A DNA stretch of 64,000 nucleotides, taken from positions 186,001 through 250,000 of the forward strand of contig NZ_LSRE01000044.1 of assembly GCF_001575205.1 (NCBI RefSeq), in the 5' to 3' direction. Position 1 is the first letter of the stretch; each line of letters begins with the position of its first letter. A program made the translations under genes and the position numbers. Under the pieces are notes generated by a model. It ran no database searches, was not told the origin of the DNA, and saw only the letters and a list, made by a program, of their open reading frames with translations. This document shows positions 1-8,170 of this stretch, piece by piece. This stretch comes from Tsukamurella pseudospumae. GTDB taxonomy: Bacteria > Actinomycetota > Actinomycetes > Mycobacteriales > Mycobacteriaceae.

Positions 1-227
1 GTGTCGAAGTCCTGCCAGTCGATGTGGAACTTCCCCAGCGGCGCGAGCCGCTTCTCGAGGAAGCCCTTGGCGCGCAGGAGCGTTCCGGCGGTCACGGTAT
101 TGATCGTCTTGGATTGGTAACCGACCACGAGGGTCCGGGCGGCACCGTCGGAGGAGGGCTGCAGGGAGCAGGCGCTCACGGCGAGGATGGCGAGCGCGAG
201 CACGGGGATGGCTGAGCGAGGGGGCAT
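1..227 (-). CDS. ABC transporter substrate-binding lipoprotein (N-terminal part only)
   Basis: The gene runs off the left edge, so only about 75 residues are visible. They begin with a lipoprotein signal peptide whose lipobox ends AVSAC (Cys20 would be lipidated after cleavage). The mature start reads RTLVVGYQSKTINTVTAG, the usual N-terminal beta strand of SsuA/TauA/NitT-type binding proteins for sulfonates, nitrate or similar small anions. It lies 17 bp downstream of the ferredoxin gene on the same strand, after GntR, so the three probably form one operon. Substrate cannot be told from this fragment. Confidence 0.6.
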   Translation of the reverse strand, partial: MPPRSAIPVLALAILAVSACSLQPSSDGAARTLVVGYQSKTINTVTAGTLLRAKGFLEKRLAPLGKFHIDWQDFD

Positions 228-244
228 GGTGGTTCTCCGAAGGA

Positions 245-472
245 CTAACGCAGCAGGTAGGGCATGTTGACGGTGACGGCGCCGGTGGGGCAGCGGGCGG
301 CGCAGGGGCCGCAGTACCAGCACTCGTCGACGTACATATGGGCGCGGTTGGTGCTCGGGTCGAGGGCGAGCGAGTCGAGGGGGCAGGCCTCGATGCAGAT
401 GTTGCAGCCCTCGATGCAGAGGGAGGCGTCGATGGTGACGGGGACGTCGACGCGCTGTTCGACCTGGGCCAT
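245..472 (-). CDS. Small 2[4Fe-4S] ferredoxin-type protein
   Basis: This 75-residue protein has two complete cysteine clusters: Cys19, 23, 26, 30 and Cys51, 54, 57, 61, each followed by Pro, as in bacterial 2[4Fe-4S] ferredoxins. It carries electrons in the cytoplasm. The DECWYCGPCAARCP segment resembles the small electron-transfer subunits that accompany APS-reductase/fumarate-reductase-like flavoproteins in actinobacterial sulfur-compound operons, so its partner may lie beyond the left edge. It sits between GntR (25 bp upstream) and the binding lipoprotein. Family assignment is firm; the redox partner is inference. Confidence 0.85.
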   Translation of the reverse strand: MAQVEQRVDVPVTIDASLCIEGCNICIEACPLDSLALDPSTNRAHMYVDECWYCGPCAARCPTGAVTVNMPYLLR

Positions 473-496
473 GGGGTGCCTTCTTCCGTGTCGGGG

Positions 497-1222
497 TCAG
501 TCGCGGCGGAGGGTGCCGCGCAGGGTGATCCGGTCGGATCGCATCCGGATGTACTCGAGATCCACCGGGCGTCCGGTGTCGAGGCCGGTGAGGCGCTCGT
601 AGAGCAGCAGCGGGGAGCCGGTGGCGATCTCCAGGTTCGCCGCGGTGTGCGGGTCGGCCGCCGCCGCGCTGAGACTGAAGTCGCTGCTGCCCAGCCGATG
701 CCCGGACACGGCCTCGATGAGCGGGAACACGTCCTCGTTCTCCAGGTCCTGCTCGAGCAGCAGGTCGCCGATGTCCGCGACCAGGTAGGTCAGGTCCAGG
801 CTGACCGGCTCGTCGTCGAGGTAGCGCAGCCGCTCGAGGTAGACGGCCTCCTCGCCGGCCGGAATGCTCAGCTTCTCGGCGACGATCGGCGGCGGCACCA
901 ACCGGGTGGCGGTGCGGACCCGGTTCCGGACCTCGCCGTGGAGGGACAGCGTCTCGCGGAGCCCGCGCAGGCTGTCGAGCCCGTGGTCGACGGTGCGGGC
1001 GATCACCTCGGTGCCGACGCGCGGACCGCGCCGGATCCAGCCCTCCGAACGCAGGATCGCCAGGGCCTCGCGGACGGTTCCGCGGGAGACGGAGAACTGG
1101 TCGCCGAGGTCGTCCTCGCCGGGCAGCGTCCCGCGGTAGGTGCCGTCGTGGATCGCCTGGCGCAGGACGTCGGCGACGATGCGCGCGGAGTCGGCGCGGA
1201 TCGGGCGGTCGGTGGCTGGCAT
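497..1222 (-). CDS. GntR-family transcriptional regulator (HutC/UTRA type)
   Basis: The 241-residue protein has an N-terminal winged helix of GntR type (about residues 10-75, with QFSVSRGTVREALAILRSEGWI as recognition region, here split by the family signature SRGTVREAL) and a C-terminal UTRA ligand-binding domain (about 95-235, PLLLYERLTG and VDLEYIRMRSDR near the end). It is the first gene of the probable operon with ferredoxin and the binding lipoprotein and likely senses a substrate of that pathway. ATG start at 1222 is the only good start near the HTH. Confidence 0.85.
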   Translation of the reverse strand: MPATDRPIRADSARIVADVLRQAIHDGTYRGTLPGEDDLGDQFSVSRGTVREALAILRSEGWIRRGPRVGTEVIARTVDHGLDSLRGLRETLSLHGEVRNRVRTATRLVPPPIVAEKLSIPAGEEAVYLERLRYLDDEPVSLDLTYLVADIGDLLLEQDLENEDVFPLIEAVSGHRLGSSDFSLSAAAADPHTAANLEIATGSPLLLYERLTGLDTGRPVDLEYIRMRSDRITLRGTLRRD

Positions 1223-1458
1223 GCGGCAACGATAGGAACCGCCGGGGCCGTGTCCGGTGCGTCGCGGACGGGGTGCCCGGGACCGTCGCCTGAGCCGCGT
1301 CGATTGCGCCGGTCAGCGCGCGGGTGTGGGGCCTCCGACCTGGGATTTCGCCGCCACGGTGCGGTATTGCGCGACCCGTGGCCCCGGGCCGCGGATTTGA
1401 ATCTCGCTGATCGACTCGTTCTCGGCGGTCAGTTCACGGTCCATCGCGTCGCCCGCCA

Positions 1459-1722
1459 CTACTCGTAGGCTTCAGCCCTGCTCGCGAACCGGAAGACTCG
1501 TACGGTGACGACACCGTCGTCGATCGTGTACAGGATCCGATACTCCCGTACTCGAATCCGATATCCGGCGATGCCGCTGAGCTTCTTGCAGCCGTCCGGC
1601 CGGGGATTCGTTGCGAGAGCCTGCGCGGCGGCGACGAGCCGCCTGCGCAGCCCGGGGTCTCCGCGCCCGATTCGGCGCAGGTCCTTTTCGGCACTGCGCG
1701 TGAAGGAGACCTCGTACCCCAT
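1459..1722 (-). CDS. RelE/ParE-superfamily toxin
   Basis: An 87-residue protein starting MGYEVSFTRSAEKDLRRI and containing the RelE-type core: GCKKLSGIAGYRIRVREYRILYTIDDGVVTVRVFRF. Family members are mRNA-interfering ribosome-dependent RNases or gyrase poisons. The ATG at 1722 was preferred over one 16 codons upstream because it gives the standard family N-terminus and frees the intergenic operator. Unusually, the antitoxin-like gene is divergent (start at 1800) rather than co-transcribed upstream. The C-terminus ends ASRAEAYE instead of the common HRREVYR, so catalytic competence is uncertain. Confidence 0.8.
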   Translation of the reverse strand: MGYEVSFTRSAEKDLRRIGRGDPGLRRRLVAAAQALATNPRPDGCKKLSGIAGYRIRVREYRILYTIDDGVVTVRVFRFASRAEAYE

Positions 1723-1741
1723 GGCCACGACACTACCGAGC

Positions 1742-1772
1742 CTTTGGTACAGACCGGTAGGTATGGCCAAAG
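1742..1772. promoter_or_regulatory. Inverted repeat in the toxin-antitoxin intergenic region
   Basis: CTTTGG (1742-1747) is mirrored by CCAAAG (1767-1772), with the palindrome ACCGGT (1753-1758) inside. It sits between the divergent toxin and antitoxin starts and could bind the Phd-type antitoxin. Inference from symmetry only. Confidence 0.4.
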
Positions 1773-1781
1773 CGCACCAAT

Positions 1782-1800
1782 TGAACCTAGAATGGGTTCA
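1782..1800 (+). promoter_or_regulatory. Operator and -10 box at the antitoxin start
   Basis: TGAACC (1782-1787) and GGTTCA (1795-1800) form a perfect 6-bp inverted repeat around TAGAAT (1788-1793), a good actinobacterial -10 hexamer. A transcript starting about 7 nt downstream would begin at the ATG (1800), i.e. a leaderless mRNA whose promoter is covered by the palindrome. Confidence 0.45.
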
Positions 1801-2087
1801 TGACCACGACTGCCGACCATCCGGAGGTTCCCATCGCCGAGTTGCGTTCCTCGCTCGGCGACACCGTGGCGCGAACGGCATATACGAACGAGCGGGTGAT
1901 CATCACGCGGCACGGTAAGCCGGCTGCAGCGCTGATCAGTGCGGACGATCTCGCATACTTCGAGCGCCTGGAAGATGCGGCGGACGCGGCGCTGCTTCGC
2001 GAGGCGATTCGGGACGACGACGGCTATCGCATCAGCGGCGACGCGCTCCTGGCAGACCTCGATGCCGAGGACGCGGAATCGGAGTGA
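1800..2087 (+). CDS. Phd/YefM-family antitoxin
   Basis: The 95-residue protein has the Phd/YefM fold signature: IAELRSSLGDTVARTAYTNERVIITRHGKPAAALIS followed by DDLAYFERLEDAAD. The N-terminal half binds DNA and dimerises; the acidic C-terminal tail (DALLADLDAEDAESE) is the expected toxin-neutralising region. The RelE-like toxin is the divergent neighbour 77 bp away, so each gene has its own promoter, probably under the shared operators at 1742-1800. No Shine-Dalgarno is visible, in line with leaderless translation. Confidence 0.85.
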   Translation: MTTTADHPEVPIAELRSSLGDTVARTAYTNERVIITRHGKPAAALISADDLAYFERLEDAADAALLREAIRDDDGYRISGDALLADLDAEDAESE

Positions 2088-2106
2088 GCGGCACTGCTGG
2101 GTTCGT

Positions 2107-2991
2107 TCAGAGATCCTTCGCGAACCAGTGCTGCGCGTACGGATTCTCGTTGTACCGCTCCACTTCCCGGTAGCCCAGTGCCCGGTACAGGGCGATCGCC
2201 TCGGTGAGTTCACTGTTCGTGTCCAGCCGCAGGGTCCGCACGCCGGCGGCCGTCGCGCGGCCCTCCAGCTCGGCCATGATCCGCCGGCCCAGTCCGAGTC
2301 CGCGAGCCGTCGGGGCCACCCACACTCGCTTGACCTCGGCGAACCCGCCGTCTTGGAAGGTGAGCGCGCCGCAGCCCACCGTCTCCTCGCGCAGGCGCGC
2401 GACCAGCAGCAGACCCGCCGGTGGGGTGATCGACGGATCGGCGACGGCGCCGCCGATGCCCGGGTCGAACCCGTCGGGGAAGCGCTCGGCGAGTTCCGCG
2501 TAGTACTCCCGTGCCGCGAAAATCGCTGCGGGCGTATCGGGTCGGGACTCGTCGACCCGCACGAGCGAGGCGAGCAGCAGCCGCTCCACCTGTGCCATCG
2601 CCGCGACGAGCCGCTCGCGTTGCCCGTCGGAGAGCGGGTCCAGCAGCGCCCGCGCCGCGTCCTCGGAACGCGCCTCCAGCTCGTCGTACTCGGCCGCGCC
2701 CGCGGGGGTGACCCGCGCGGTCCGGAGGCGGCCGTCACCGTCGGCGGTCCCGACGGCGACCAGGCCGTCCGACTCCAGGGCGCGCAGGAGGCGGCTGAGG
2801 TAGCCCGAGTCGAGATCCATGCGCGCGCGCAGGTCCCGGACGTCGACGCCGCCGGGGGAGCGCCCGATCTCCCAGAGCAGCCGGGCTTGCCCGAGGGGCC
2901 GGTCCCGCGCGAGGTACCGGTCCTGGAGGACCCCGAGTCGCTGCGTGACCGCGCGGTTGAACCGCCGGACCCCGTCCACCTGCTCGCTCAT
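2107..2991 (-). CDS. MarR-GNAT fusion: HTH regulator with acetyltransferase domain
   Basis: Residues 1-145 form a MarR winged helix (RDLRARMDLDSGYLSRLLRALESDGLV is the recognition region) and residues 150-294 a GNAT N-acetyltransferase with the acetyl-CoA loop RGLGLGRRIM and the C-terminal ALYRALGYREVERY strand-helix. This double architecture is a known family in actinobacteria; the acceptor substrate is unknown. It is divergent from the aldo-keto reductase at 3059 (67 bp between starts) and could regulate it. ATG start at 2991. Confidence 0.85.
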   Translation of the reverse strand: MSEQVDGVRRFNRAVTQRLGVLQDRYLARDRPLGQARLLWEIGRSPGGVDVRDLRARMDLDSGYLSRLLRALESDGLVAVGTADGDGRLRTARVTPAGAAEYDELEARSEDAARALLDPLSDGQRERLVAAMAQVERLLLASLVRVDESRPDTPAAIFAAREYYAELAERFPDGFDPGIGGAVADPSITPPAGLLLVARLREETVGCGALTFQDGGFAEVKRVWVAPTARGLGLGRRIMAELEGRATAAGVRTLRLDTNSELTEAIALYRALGYREVERYNENPYAQHWFAKDL

Positions 2992-3058
2992 GTCTCTGAC
3001 TTTAGTCAGATATATCGTCGCGGGGCAACGGCCGCGGGAACTGCGTACCGTGGTCGGC

Positions 3059-4024
3059 GTGCGCTACCAACCACTCGGAACCAGCGGGCTCATCGTCTCG
3101 ACACTCGGCGTGGGTTGCAACGCCTTCGGCCGCCGGATCGACCAGCGCGCCACCGACGAGGTGGTGAGCGCAGCCATCGATGCGGGGATCACCCTGTTCG
3201 ACACCGCCGACAGCTACGGCTCGGGCGCGAGCGAGGAACTGCTCGGGCGGGCCCTGGGCTCGCGCCGCGACCAGGTGGTCGTCGCGACGAAGTTCGGCAT
3301 GGACACACAGGGCCTCTACGGCGAGGATCACGGCGTCCGGGCGAGCCGCAACTACATCCACAAGGCGGTCGAGGGCAGCCTGCGGCGCCTCGGCACCGAC
3401 TACATCGACCTCTACCAGCTGCACACGCCGGATCGGGTGACGCCGCTGGAGGAGACCCTCGAGACCCTCTCCGGCCTCGTGGCCACCGGCAAGGTCCGTT
3501 ACATCGGCTGCTCGAACTTCACGGCGTGGGAGGTGGTGGGCGCCGACTGGCTGGCCGAGACGCTGGGCACGCCGCACTTCATCACCGCGCAGAACGAGTA
3601 CTCGCTGTACAACCGCAGCGCCGAGACGGAGCTCGTGCCCGCGCTCGACAGCGTGGGCATGAGCCTGCTGCCCTATTTCCCCCTGGCCTACGGTCTGCTC
3701 ACGGGCAAGTACAAGCGCGACCAGGCGGCCCCTGAGGGGACGCGCCTCGCCCAGGAGACGCACCGCCTCGAGGGCGCCGACTTCGACGTCATCGAGGGTC
3801 TGCAGGGATTCGCCGACGACCGCGGCGTGTCGCTGCTGGACGTCGCGATCGGCGGCCTCGCGGCGCAGCCCGCCGTCGGATCGGTGATCTCCGGCGTCAG
3901 CCGTGCCGAGCAGATCGCCGCCAATGTCGCGGCCGCCGCGTGGCAACCCACGATCGAGGATCTCGCCGCGATCGATGGAATCGTCGCGGCCCGCCCCACG
4001 GGGTACACCACCTTCGCGTTCTGA
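3059..4024 (+). CDS. Aldo/keto reductase
   Basis: A 321-residue NADPH-dependent (beta/alpha)8 oxidoreductase. The catalytic tetrad is visible: Asp48 and Tyr53 (FDTADSYG), Lys78 (VATKFG) and His122 (YQLHTPD), plus the cofactor-binding VRYIGCSNF segment. The GTG at 3059 is chosen because it gives the family N-terminus VRYQPLGTSGL; upstream in-frame codons belong to the divergent promoter. Substrate unknown; members reduce aldehydes and ketones. It precedes the acyl-CoA synthetase by 35 bp. Confidence 0.88.
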   Translation: MRYQPLGTSGLIVSTLGVGCNAFGRRIDQRATDEVVSAAIDAGITLFDTADSYGSGASEELLGRALGSRRDQVVVATKFGMDTQGLYGEDHGVRASRNYIHKAVEGSLRRLGTDYIDLYQLHTPDRVTPLEETLETLSGLVATGKVRYIGCSNFTAWEVVGADWLAETLGTPHFITAQNEYSLYNRSAETELVPALDSVGMSLLPYFPLAYGLLTGKYKRDQAAPEGTRLAQETHRLEGADFDVIEGLQGFADDRGVSLLDVAIGGLAAQPAVGSVISGVSRAEQIAANVAAAAWQPTIEDLAAIDGIVAARPTGYTTFAF

Positions 4025-4059
4025 CCCCGGACGGTTCGGCCCGCACGTAGCCTGTCCGC

Positions 4060-5589
4060 ATGTTCGTGAACCTGGGTGTCCGTGACTTTCTGGACCGCGC
4101 CGAGATCGTCTATCCCGACCGCATCGGCATGGTCGACGAGCCGGACCAGCCGGCACTGTCGTGGGGGGAGAAGACCTACGCCGAGATGGCGGCGCTCGCC
4201 CGCGGGCAGGCCGCGCGGCTCGACGAGCTCGGCGTGCCCGTCGGCGGGCGGGTCGCGATCGTCTCGCAGAACGCCGCACGCCTGCTGACCTCGTTCTTCG
4301 GCGTCTCCGGCTGGGGCCGGATCCTGGTCCCGGTGAACTTCCGGCTCGCGCCCGCGGAGGTGGAGTACATCGTCGAGGATTCGGGCGCCGAGGTGCTGAT
4401 CCTCGACCCCGAGGTCGAGCACCTCGCCGAGACCGTCACCGCGAAGCACGTCTTCGTGCTCGGCCGCGACGACGAGAAGATCTTCGGGGCGGCGGGCGCG
4501 CCGTCGGACCCGCGGCCGTGGGACGGCGACGAGACCGCCACCGCCACCATCAACTACACCTCCGGGACCACGGCTCGCCCGAAGGGCGTGCAGCTCACCC
4601 ACCGGAACCTGTGGCTCAACGCCACCACCTTCGGCCTGCACGTCGCGCTCACGGACAACGACGTCCTGTTGCACACCCTGCCCATGTTCCACGCCAACGG
4701 CTGGGGAATGCCCTTCGCCGCCACGGGGATCGGGATCAAGCACGTGGTCCTCCGCAAGGTCGACGGTGCCGAGATCCTCCGCCGCGTCCGCGACCACGGG
4801 GTGACGGTGATGTGCGCCGCGCCCGCAGTGGTCACCGCGGCGCTGGACGCCGCCGCCGAGTGGGACGGCCCGATCCCGGGCAGCGGCACCGTCCGCGTCA
4901 TCTGCGCGGGCGCCCCGCCGCCCACGCGCGTCATCCATCGCGTGCGGTTCGAGCTGGGCTGGGAGTTCATCCAGATCTACGGCCTCACCGAGACCTCGCC
5001 GCTGCTCACGGTGAACCGCGAGCGCGCGGAGTGGGCCGCCGACGATCCGATGGAGGTGGCCCGCCGGCTGGGCCGCGCCGGCACCCCGGCGCTCGGCGTG
5101 CAGCTGAAGATCGACGAGGACGGCGAGATCCTCACCCGCACCAACCACGCGCTCACCGCGTACTGGAACAAGCCGGTCGAGACCGCCGCGGCGCTCGAGG
5201 ACGACTGGTTCCACACCGGCGACCGGGGGACCTTCGAGGGCGGGTACCTCACCATCGCCGACCGCAAGAAGGACGTGATCATCTCCGGCGGCGAGAACGT
5301 CACCTCGATCGAGGTCGAGGATGCGCTGGCCCTGCACCCCGCGGTCCGCGAGGTCGCCGTGATCGGCATCCCCGACGAGAAGTGGGGCGAGCTGGTGACC
5401 GCGATCGTCGTGGCGGACGGCGTCACCGCGGAGGAGCTCATCGCCCACACCCGCGAGCACCTCGCCGGCTACAAGTGCCCCAAACGGATCGACTTCGTCG
5501 ACGCGCTGCCGCGCACCGCGACCGGCAAGATCCAGAAGTTCGTGCTGCGCGCGCCCTTCTGGGACTCCTTGGAGCGCAAGGTCAACTGA
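4060..5589 (+). CDS. Acyl-CoA synthetase (AMP-forming, FadD-like)
   Basis: The 509-residue enzyme belongs to the ANL superfamily and activates a carboxylic acid to acyl-AMP, then acyl-CoA. Visible motifs are the P-loop YTSGTTARPKG (residues 167-176), the YGLTETSP motif near 308, GDRG/ADRKKDVIISGGENV hinge region, and the catalytic lysine in RTATGKIQKF (about Lys490). It is in line with the reductase upstream and near an acyl-CoA dehydrogenase, so a role in fatty-acid or side-chain degradation is likely. Chain-length specificity is not visible. Confidence 0.88.
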   Translation: MFVNLGVRDFLDRAEIVYPDRIGMVDEPDQPALSWGEKTYAEMAALARGQAARLDELGVPVGGRVAIVSQNAARLLTSFFGVSGWGRILVPVNFRLAPAEVEYIVEDSGAEVLILDPEVEHLAETVTAKHVFVLGRDDEKIFGAAGAPSDPRPWDGDETATATINYTSGTTARPKGVQLTHRNLWLNATTFGLHVALTDNDVLLHTLPMFHANGWGMPFAATGIGIKHVVLRKVDGAEILRRVRDHGVTVMCAAPAVVTAALDAAAEWDGPIPGSGTVRVICAGAPPPTRVIHRVRFELGWEFIQIYGLTETSPLLTVNRERAEWAADDPMEVARRLGRAGTPALGVQLKIDEDGEILTRTNHALTAYWNKPVETAAALEDDWFHTGDRGTFEGGYLTIADRKKDVIISGGENVTSIEVEDALALHPAVREVAVIGIPDEKWGELVTAIVVADGVTAEELIAHTREHLAGYKCPKRIDFVDALPRTATGKIQKFVLRAPFWDSLERKVN

Positions 5590-5595
5590 CGCCTC

Positions 5596-6045
5596 TCAGG
5601 CGTGCCAGGCCGTCGCGCCGACGTTGTCGATCATCCGCTGCAGCGAGCGGACCGTCGTGATGTACTCGTCGTCCGTGACGCCCTCGCGGATGGTCGCGAG
5701 GGCGGCGTGCACGTCGGACCAGGTCTCCTCCCGGCGCTGCTGCCCCGCCGGGCTGACGGTGAGGGCACCGTCGACCTCGAGGAGGAGGCCGGTCGCGATC
5801 AGGGCGAGCGCGTCCGGACGGAGGGCGTCGTCGGTGTCGACGAAGCCGCGGTGGAAGTCGACCACCTCGTCGATCGTGACCGCCGCCGGCCGGTCGGCGA
5901 CGTAGTTGAGCGTCCACCACTGCGGTTGGGTGAGGCCGTGCCGCTCGAGGGTCGCGCGGATGAAGGTCACCACCGCGCGCCCGGCCATGCTCGACCAGTA
6001 GCCGATGGGTTGCTGCAGGATGCGGTCGTCCGTGTAGGTCTCCAT
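5596..6045 (-). CDS. MarR-family winged-helix regulator
   Basis: A 149-residue protein with MarR-like organisation: long N-terminal helix, LTQPQWWTLNYVADRPAAVTIDEVV as HTH, a beta wing (LLEVDGALTVSPAGQQRREETW) and a C-terminal helix (SLQRMIDNVG). Its stop lies 6 bp from the convergent synthetase stop, and its start at 6045 faces the acyl-CoA dehydrogenase gene, so it may repress that gene. No ligand can be deduced. Confidence 0.75.
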   Translation of the reverse strand: METYTDDRILQQPIGYWSSMAGRAVVTFIRATLERHGLTQPQWWTLNYVADRPAAVTIDEVVDFHRGFVDTDDALRPDALALIATGLLLEVDGALTVSPAGQQRREETWSDVHAALATIREGVTDDEYITTVRSLQRMIDNVGATAWHA

Positions 6046-6143
6046 GCCGACGACGTTATTTCCTCAACGATGCTTCAGGTCAAGGGCGCTTTCGGAGGTT
6101 CGGCGCACCGTCGGGCCGGCGGAGTGGGATGATGGACCAAAGA

Positions 6144-6157
6144 TAGAACACGTTCTA
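6144..6157. promoter_or_regulatory. KstR-like palindromic operator upstream of the acyl-CoA dehydrogenase
   Basis: TAGAACACGTTCTA matches the published mycobacterial KstR consensus TNNAACNNGTTNNA at all fixed positions. It lies 15 bp before the GTG start of the dehydrogenase, where a TetR repressor would block transcription. The same 12-bp core recurs at 44661-44672. Confidence 0.6.
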
Positions 6158-6172
6158 CATAGGAGGATGCCC

Positions 6173-7405
6173 GTGTTCGAGTGGTCCGAGGAAGACCTGA
6201 TGGTGCGCGACGCGCTGCGCGCGTTCATCGACAAGGAGGTCCGCCCGCACGTCGACGAGCTGGAGACGGGCGCCCTGCCGCCCTACGACATCACCCGGAA
6301 GATGCTGCAGAGCTTCGGTATCGACCAGGTGAACCGGGAGAATCTCGAGGCGGAGCTCGCCGCAGAAGAAAACGGGGAGAAGGCTGAGAAATCGCCGGCA
6401 GGCGGATCCAGCACGCTCAGCTCCTCGATGTTCCTCATCCTCAACGTCGAGATGGCGGGCGTCAGTCTCGGCCTCATCGGCTCGATGGGCGTCTCGATGG
6501 GCCTGACGGTGTCCACCATCAAGTCCCGCGGCACCCTCGCGCAGAAGAAGCGCTGGCTGCCCGAGCTGGTCACCATGGAGAAGGTGGGCGCGTGGGCGAT
6601 CACCGAGCCCGACAGCGGCTCCGACGCGCTCGGGGGCATGAAGACGACGGTGCGCCGTGACGGCTCCGGCGGCTACATCCTCAAGGGGCAGAAGACCTTC
6701 ATCACCAACGGCCCGCACGCCGACACGATCGTCGTCTTCGCCAAGCTCGACGAGGGCGACGGTACGCCGATCCGCGACCGCAAGGTGCTCACGTTCGTGC
6801 TGGACACGGGCATGGAGGGGCTCACGCAGGGCAAGGCCTTCAAGAAGATGGGCATGATGAGCTCGCCGACCGGCGAGCTGTTCTTCGACGACGTCCACCT
6901 GACCGCGGACCGGTTGCTGGGCGAGACCGAGGAGACCCCGGGTGGCGGCGGCGCGTCGGCGAAGGCGGGCTTCACCGCCGAGCGCATCGGCATCGCGGCG
7001 CTGAGCCTGGGCATCATCAACGAGGCGCAGCGACTGTCCATCGACTACGCCCGCTCCCGCACGCTGTGGGGCCAGGAGATCGGGAAGTTCCAGCTCATCC
7101 AACTCAAGCTCGCCGAGATGGAGGTGGCCCGGATCAATGTCCAGAACATGCTGTTCACCGCCATCGAGGCCTCGCGGGCCGGGAAGCCGCCGACGCTGGC
7201 GCAGGCGTCCGCGATGAAGCTCTACAGCTCGCGGGCCGCGACCGAGGTGGCGATGGAGGCCGTGCAGCTCTTCGGCGGCAACGGCTACATGGCCGAGTAC
7301 CGGGTCGAGCAGCTCGCCCGCGACGCGAAGTCGCTGATGATCTACGCGGGCAGCAACGAGATCCAGGTGACGCACGTGGCGAAGGGGCTGCTGCGCGGGG
7401 AGTAG
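6173..7405 (+). CDS. Acyl-CoA dehydrogenase (FadE type)
   Basis: A 410-residue FAD enzyme of the acyl-CoA dehydrogenase family. Motifs: AWAITEPDSGSDA (FAD/substrate binding), FITNGPHAD, RIGIAALSLGIINEAQ, and the C-terminal VQLFGGNGYMAEYRVEQLARDAKSLMIYAGSNEIQ, given here only in part as LFGGNGYM and YAGSNEIQ. AGGAGG (6161-6166) abuts an ATG at 6167 but is 6 nt from the GTG at 6173, so the GTG is preferred. The common YEG catalytic glutamate is Ala, so the base must lie elsewhere, as in isovaleryl/long-chain types. A charged insert (about 65-80) separates two N-terminal helices. Confidence 0.87.
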   Translation: MFEWSEEDLMVRDALRAFIDKEVRPHVDELETGALPPYDITRKMLQSFGIDQVNRENLEAELAAEENGEKAEKSPAGGSSTLSSSMFLILNVEMAGVSLGLIGSMGVSMGLTVSTIKSRGTLAQKKRWLPELVTMEKVGAWAITEPDSGSDALGGMKTTVRRDGSGGYILKGQKTFITNGPHADTIVVFAKLDEGDGTPIRDRKVLTFVLDTGMEGLTQGKAFKKMGMMSSPTGELFFDDVHLTADRLLGETEETPGGGGASAKAGFTAERIGIAALSLGIINEAQRLSIDYARSRTLWGQEIGKFQLIQLKLAEMEVARINVQNMLFTAIEASRAGKPPTLAQASAMKLYSSRAATEVAMEAVQLFGGNGYMAEYRVEQLARDAKSLMIYAGSNEIQVTHVAKGLLRGE

Positions 7406-7422
7406 GCCGCCCTACAACGCCG

Positions 7423-7453
7423 CCGGCCGGCCCTCGCGATGAGGGCCGGCCGG
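7423..7453. terminator. Strong bidirectional hairpin terminator
   Basis: CCGGCCGGCCCTC (7423-7435) pairs perfectly with GAGGGCCGGCCGG (7441-7453) over a 5-nt loop, a 13-bp GC stem between the convergent acyl-CoA dehydrogenase and LysM genes. There is no T tract, as is common in actinobacteria. Confidence 0.75.
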
Positions 7454-7478
7454 TGCTGTGATGCCCGTCGGAGGCAGA

Positions 7479-8042
7479 TCAGGGGATGGTGATGACCTGG
7501 CCGACGTTGATCAGGTCCGGGTTCGCGATGCCGTTGAGCTGCGCGATCTCGGTGTAGCGGTTGCCGTCGCCCAGGTACTGCTCGGCGATGGCCCACAGGG
7601 TGTCGCCCGAGGCGACGGTGTGGGTGCGCGGCGCGGGAGCGGCCGGCGCCTCGGCGGCGACGGGCTCGGGCTCCGGAGCGGCCTGACGGGCCGGGGCGGG
7701 CTGATCGGTGGCCGTGTTCGAGGCCCACTTGTCGGCATCGCCGGCGTAGACGACGAGGTTGCGGTCGTCCTGCAGGACGAGGCGGTCAGCGCCCGAGCCC
7801 TCGGTGTTGGTCGACCAGACGCCCTCGCCGGCGCCGTTGTAGAGCACGAAGTTGCCGTCGGTCTGGAAGTTGGCCCGCTCGACACCCTTGCCCTCGGTGC
7901 CGCTGGCCCACACCACGGTGCCGGCGCCCTCGGTGAGCACGAGGTTGCCATCGCCCTGCAGGGTCAGCGTGTAGCCGCCGTTGAGGGAGTCGAGAGTCTC
8001 CCCGAGGCCGAGCTGGTTACCTGCGCGAAGCACGTCGGTCAT
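7479..8042 (-). CDS. Bulb-type lectin plus LysM domain protein
   Basis: The 187-residue protein begins with a monocot-mannose-binding (B-type) lectin domain carrying three QxDxNxVxY-like sites (Gln29 QGDGNLVLT, Gln60 QTDGNFVLY, Gln91 QDDRNLVVY), then a Pro/Ala-rich linker (112-140) and a C-terminal LysM (142-187: HTVASGDTLWAIAEQYLG to VGQVITIP). The same architecture is known in mycobacterial lectins. LysM should bind peptidoglycan and the lectin mannose-type glycans, yet no signal peptide is visible, so export is unexplained. ATG at 8042 follows AAGGGG. Confidence 0.85.
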   Translation of the reverse strand: MTDVLRAGNQLGLGETLDSLNGGYTLTLQGDGNLVLTEGAGTVVWASGTEGKGVERANFQTDGNFVLYNGAGEGVWSTNTEGSGADRLVLQDDRNLVVYAGDADKWASNTATDQPAPARQAAPEPEPVAAEAPAAPAPRTHTVASGDTLWAIAEQYLGDGNRYTEIAQLNGIANPDLINVGQVITIP

Positions 8043-8170
8043 GTGTATCCCCTTAAAGATGTACCGGTGTACATGCGGCGCGCGGGTGCGCGCCCGAGTA
8101 GAGGATAGCGAGCCCATCCGACATTTCGGCGAATGGGAATCATGGAGTCGGAAAATTCGTTGGTGGGGGT

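Noticed and set aside
1223-1458. Possible gene between GntR and the RelE-like toxin
   Set aside because: No frame with family features or RBS; the overlapping long frames are shadows of the neighbours.
4161-5660. 500-codon open frame overlapping the acyl-CoA synthetase
   Set aside because: Arg/Gly-rich frame-shifted shadow of the synthetase, which has all expected motifs in its own frame.
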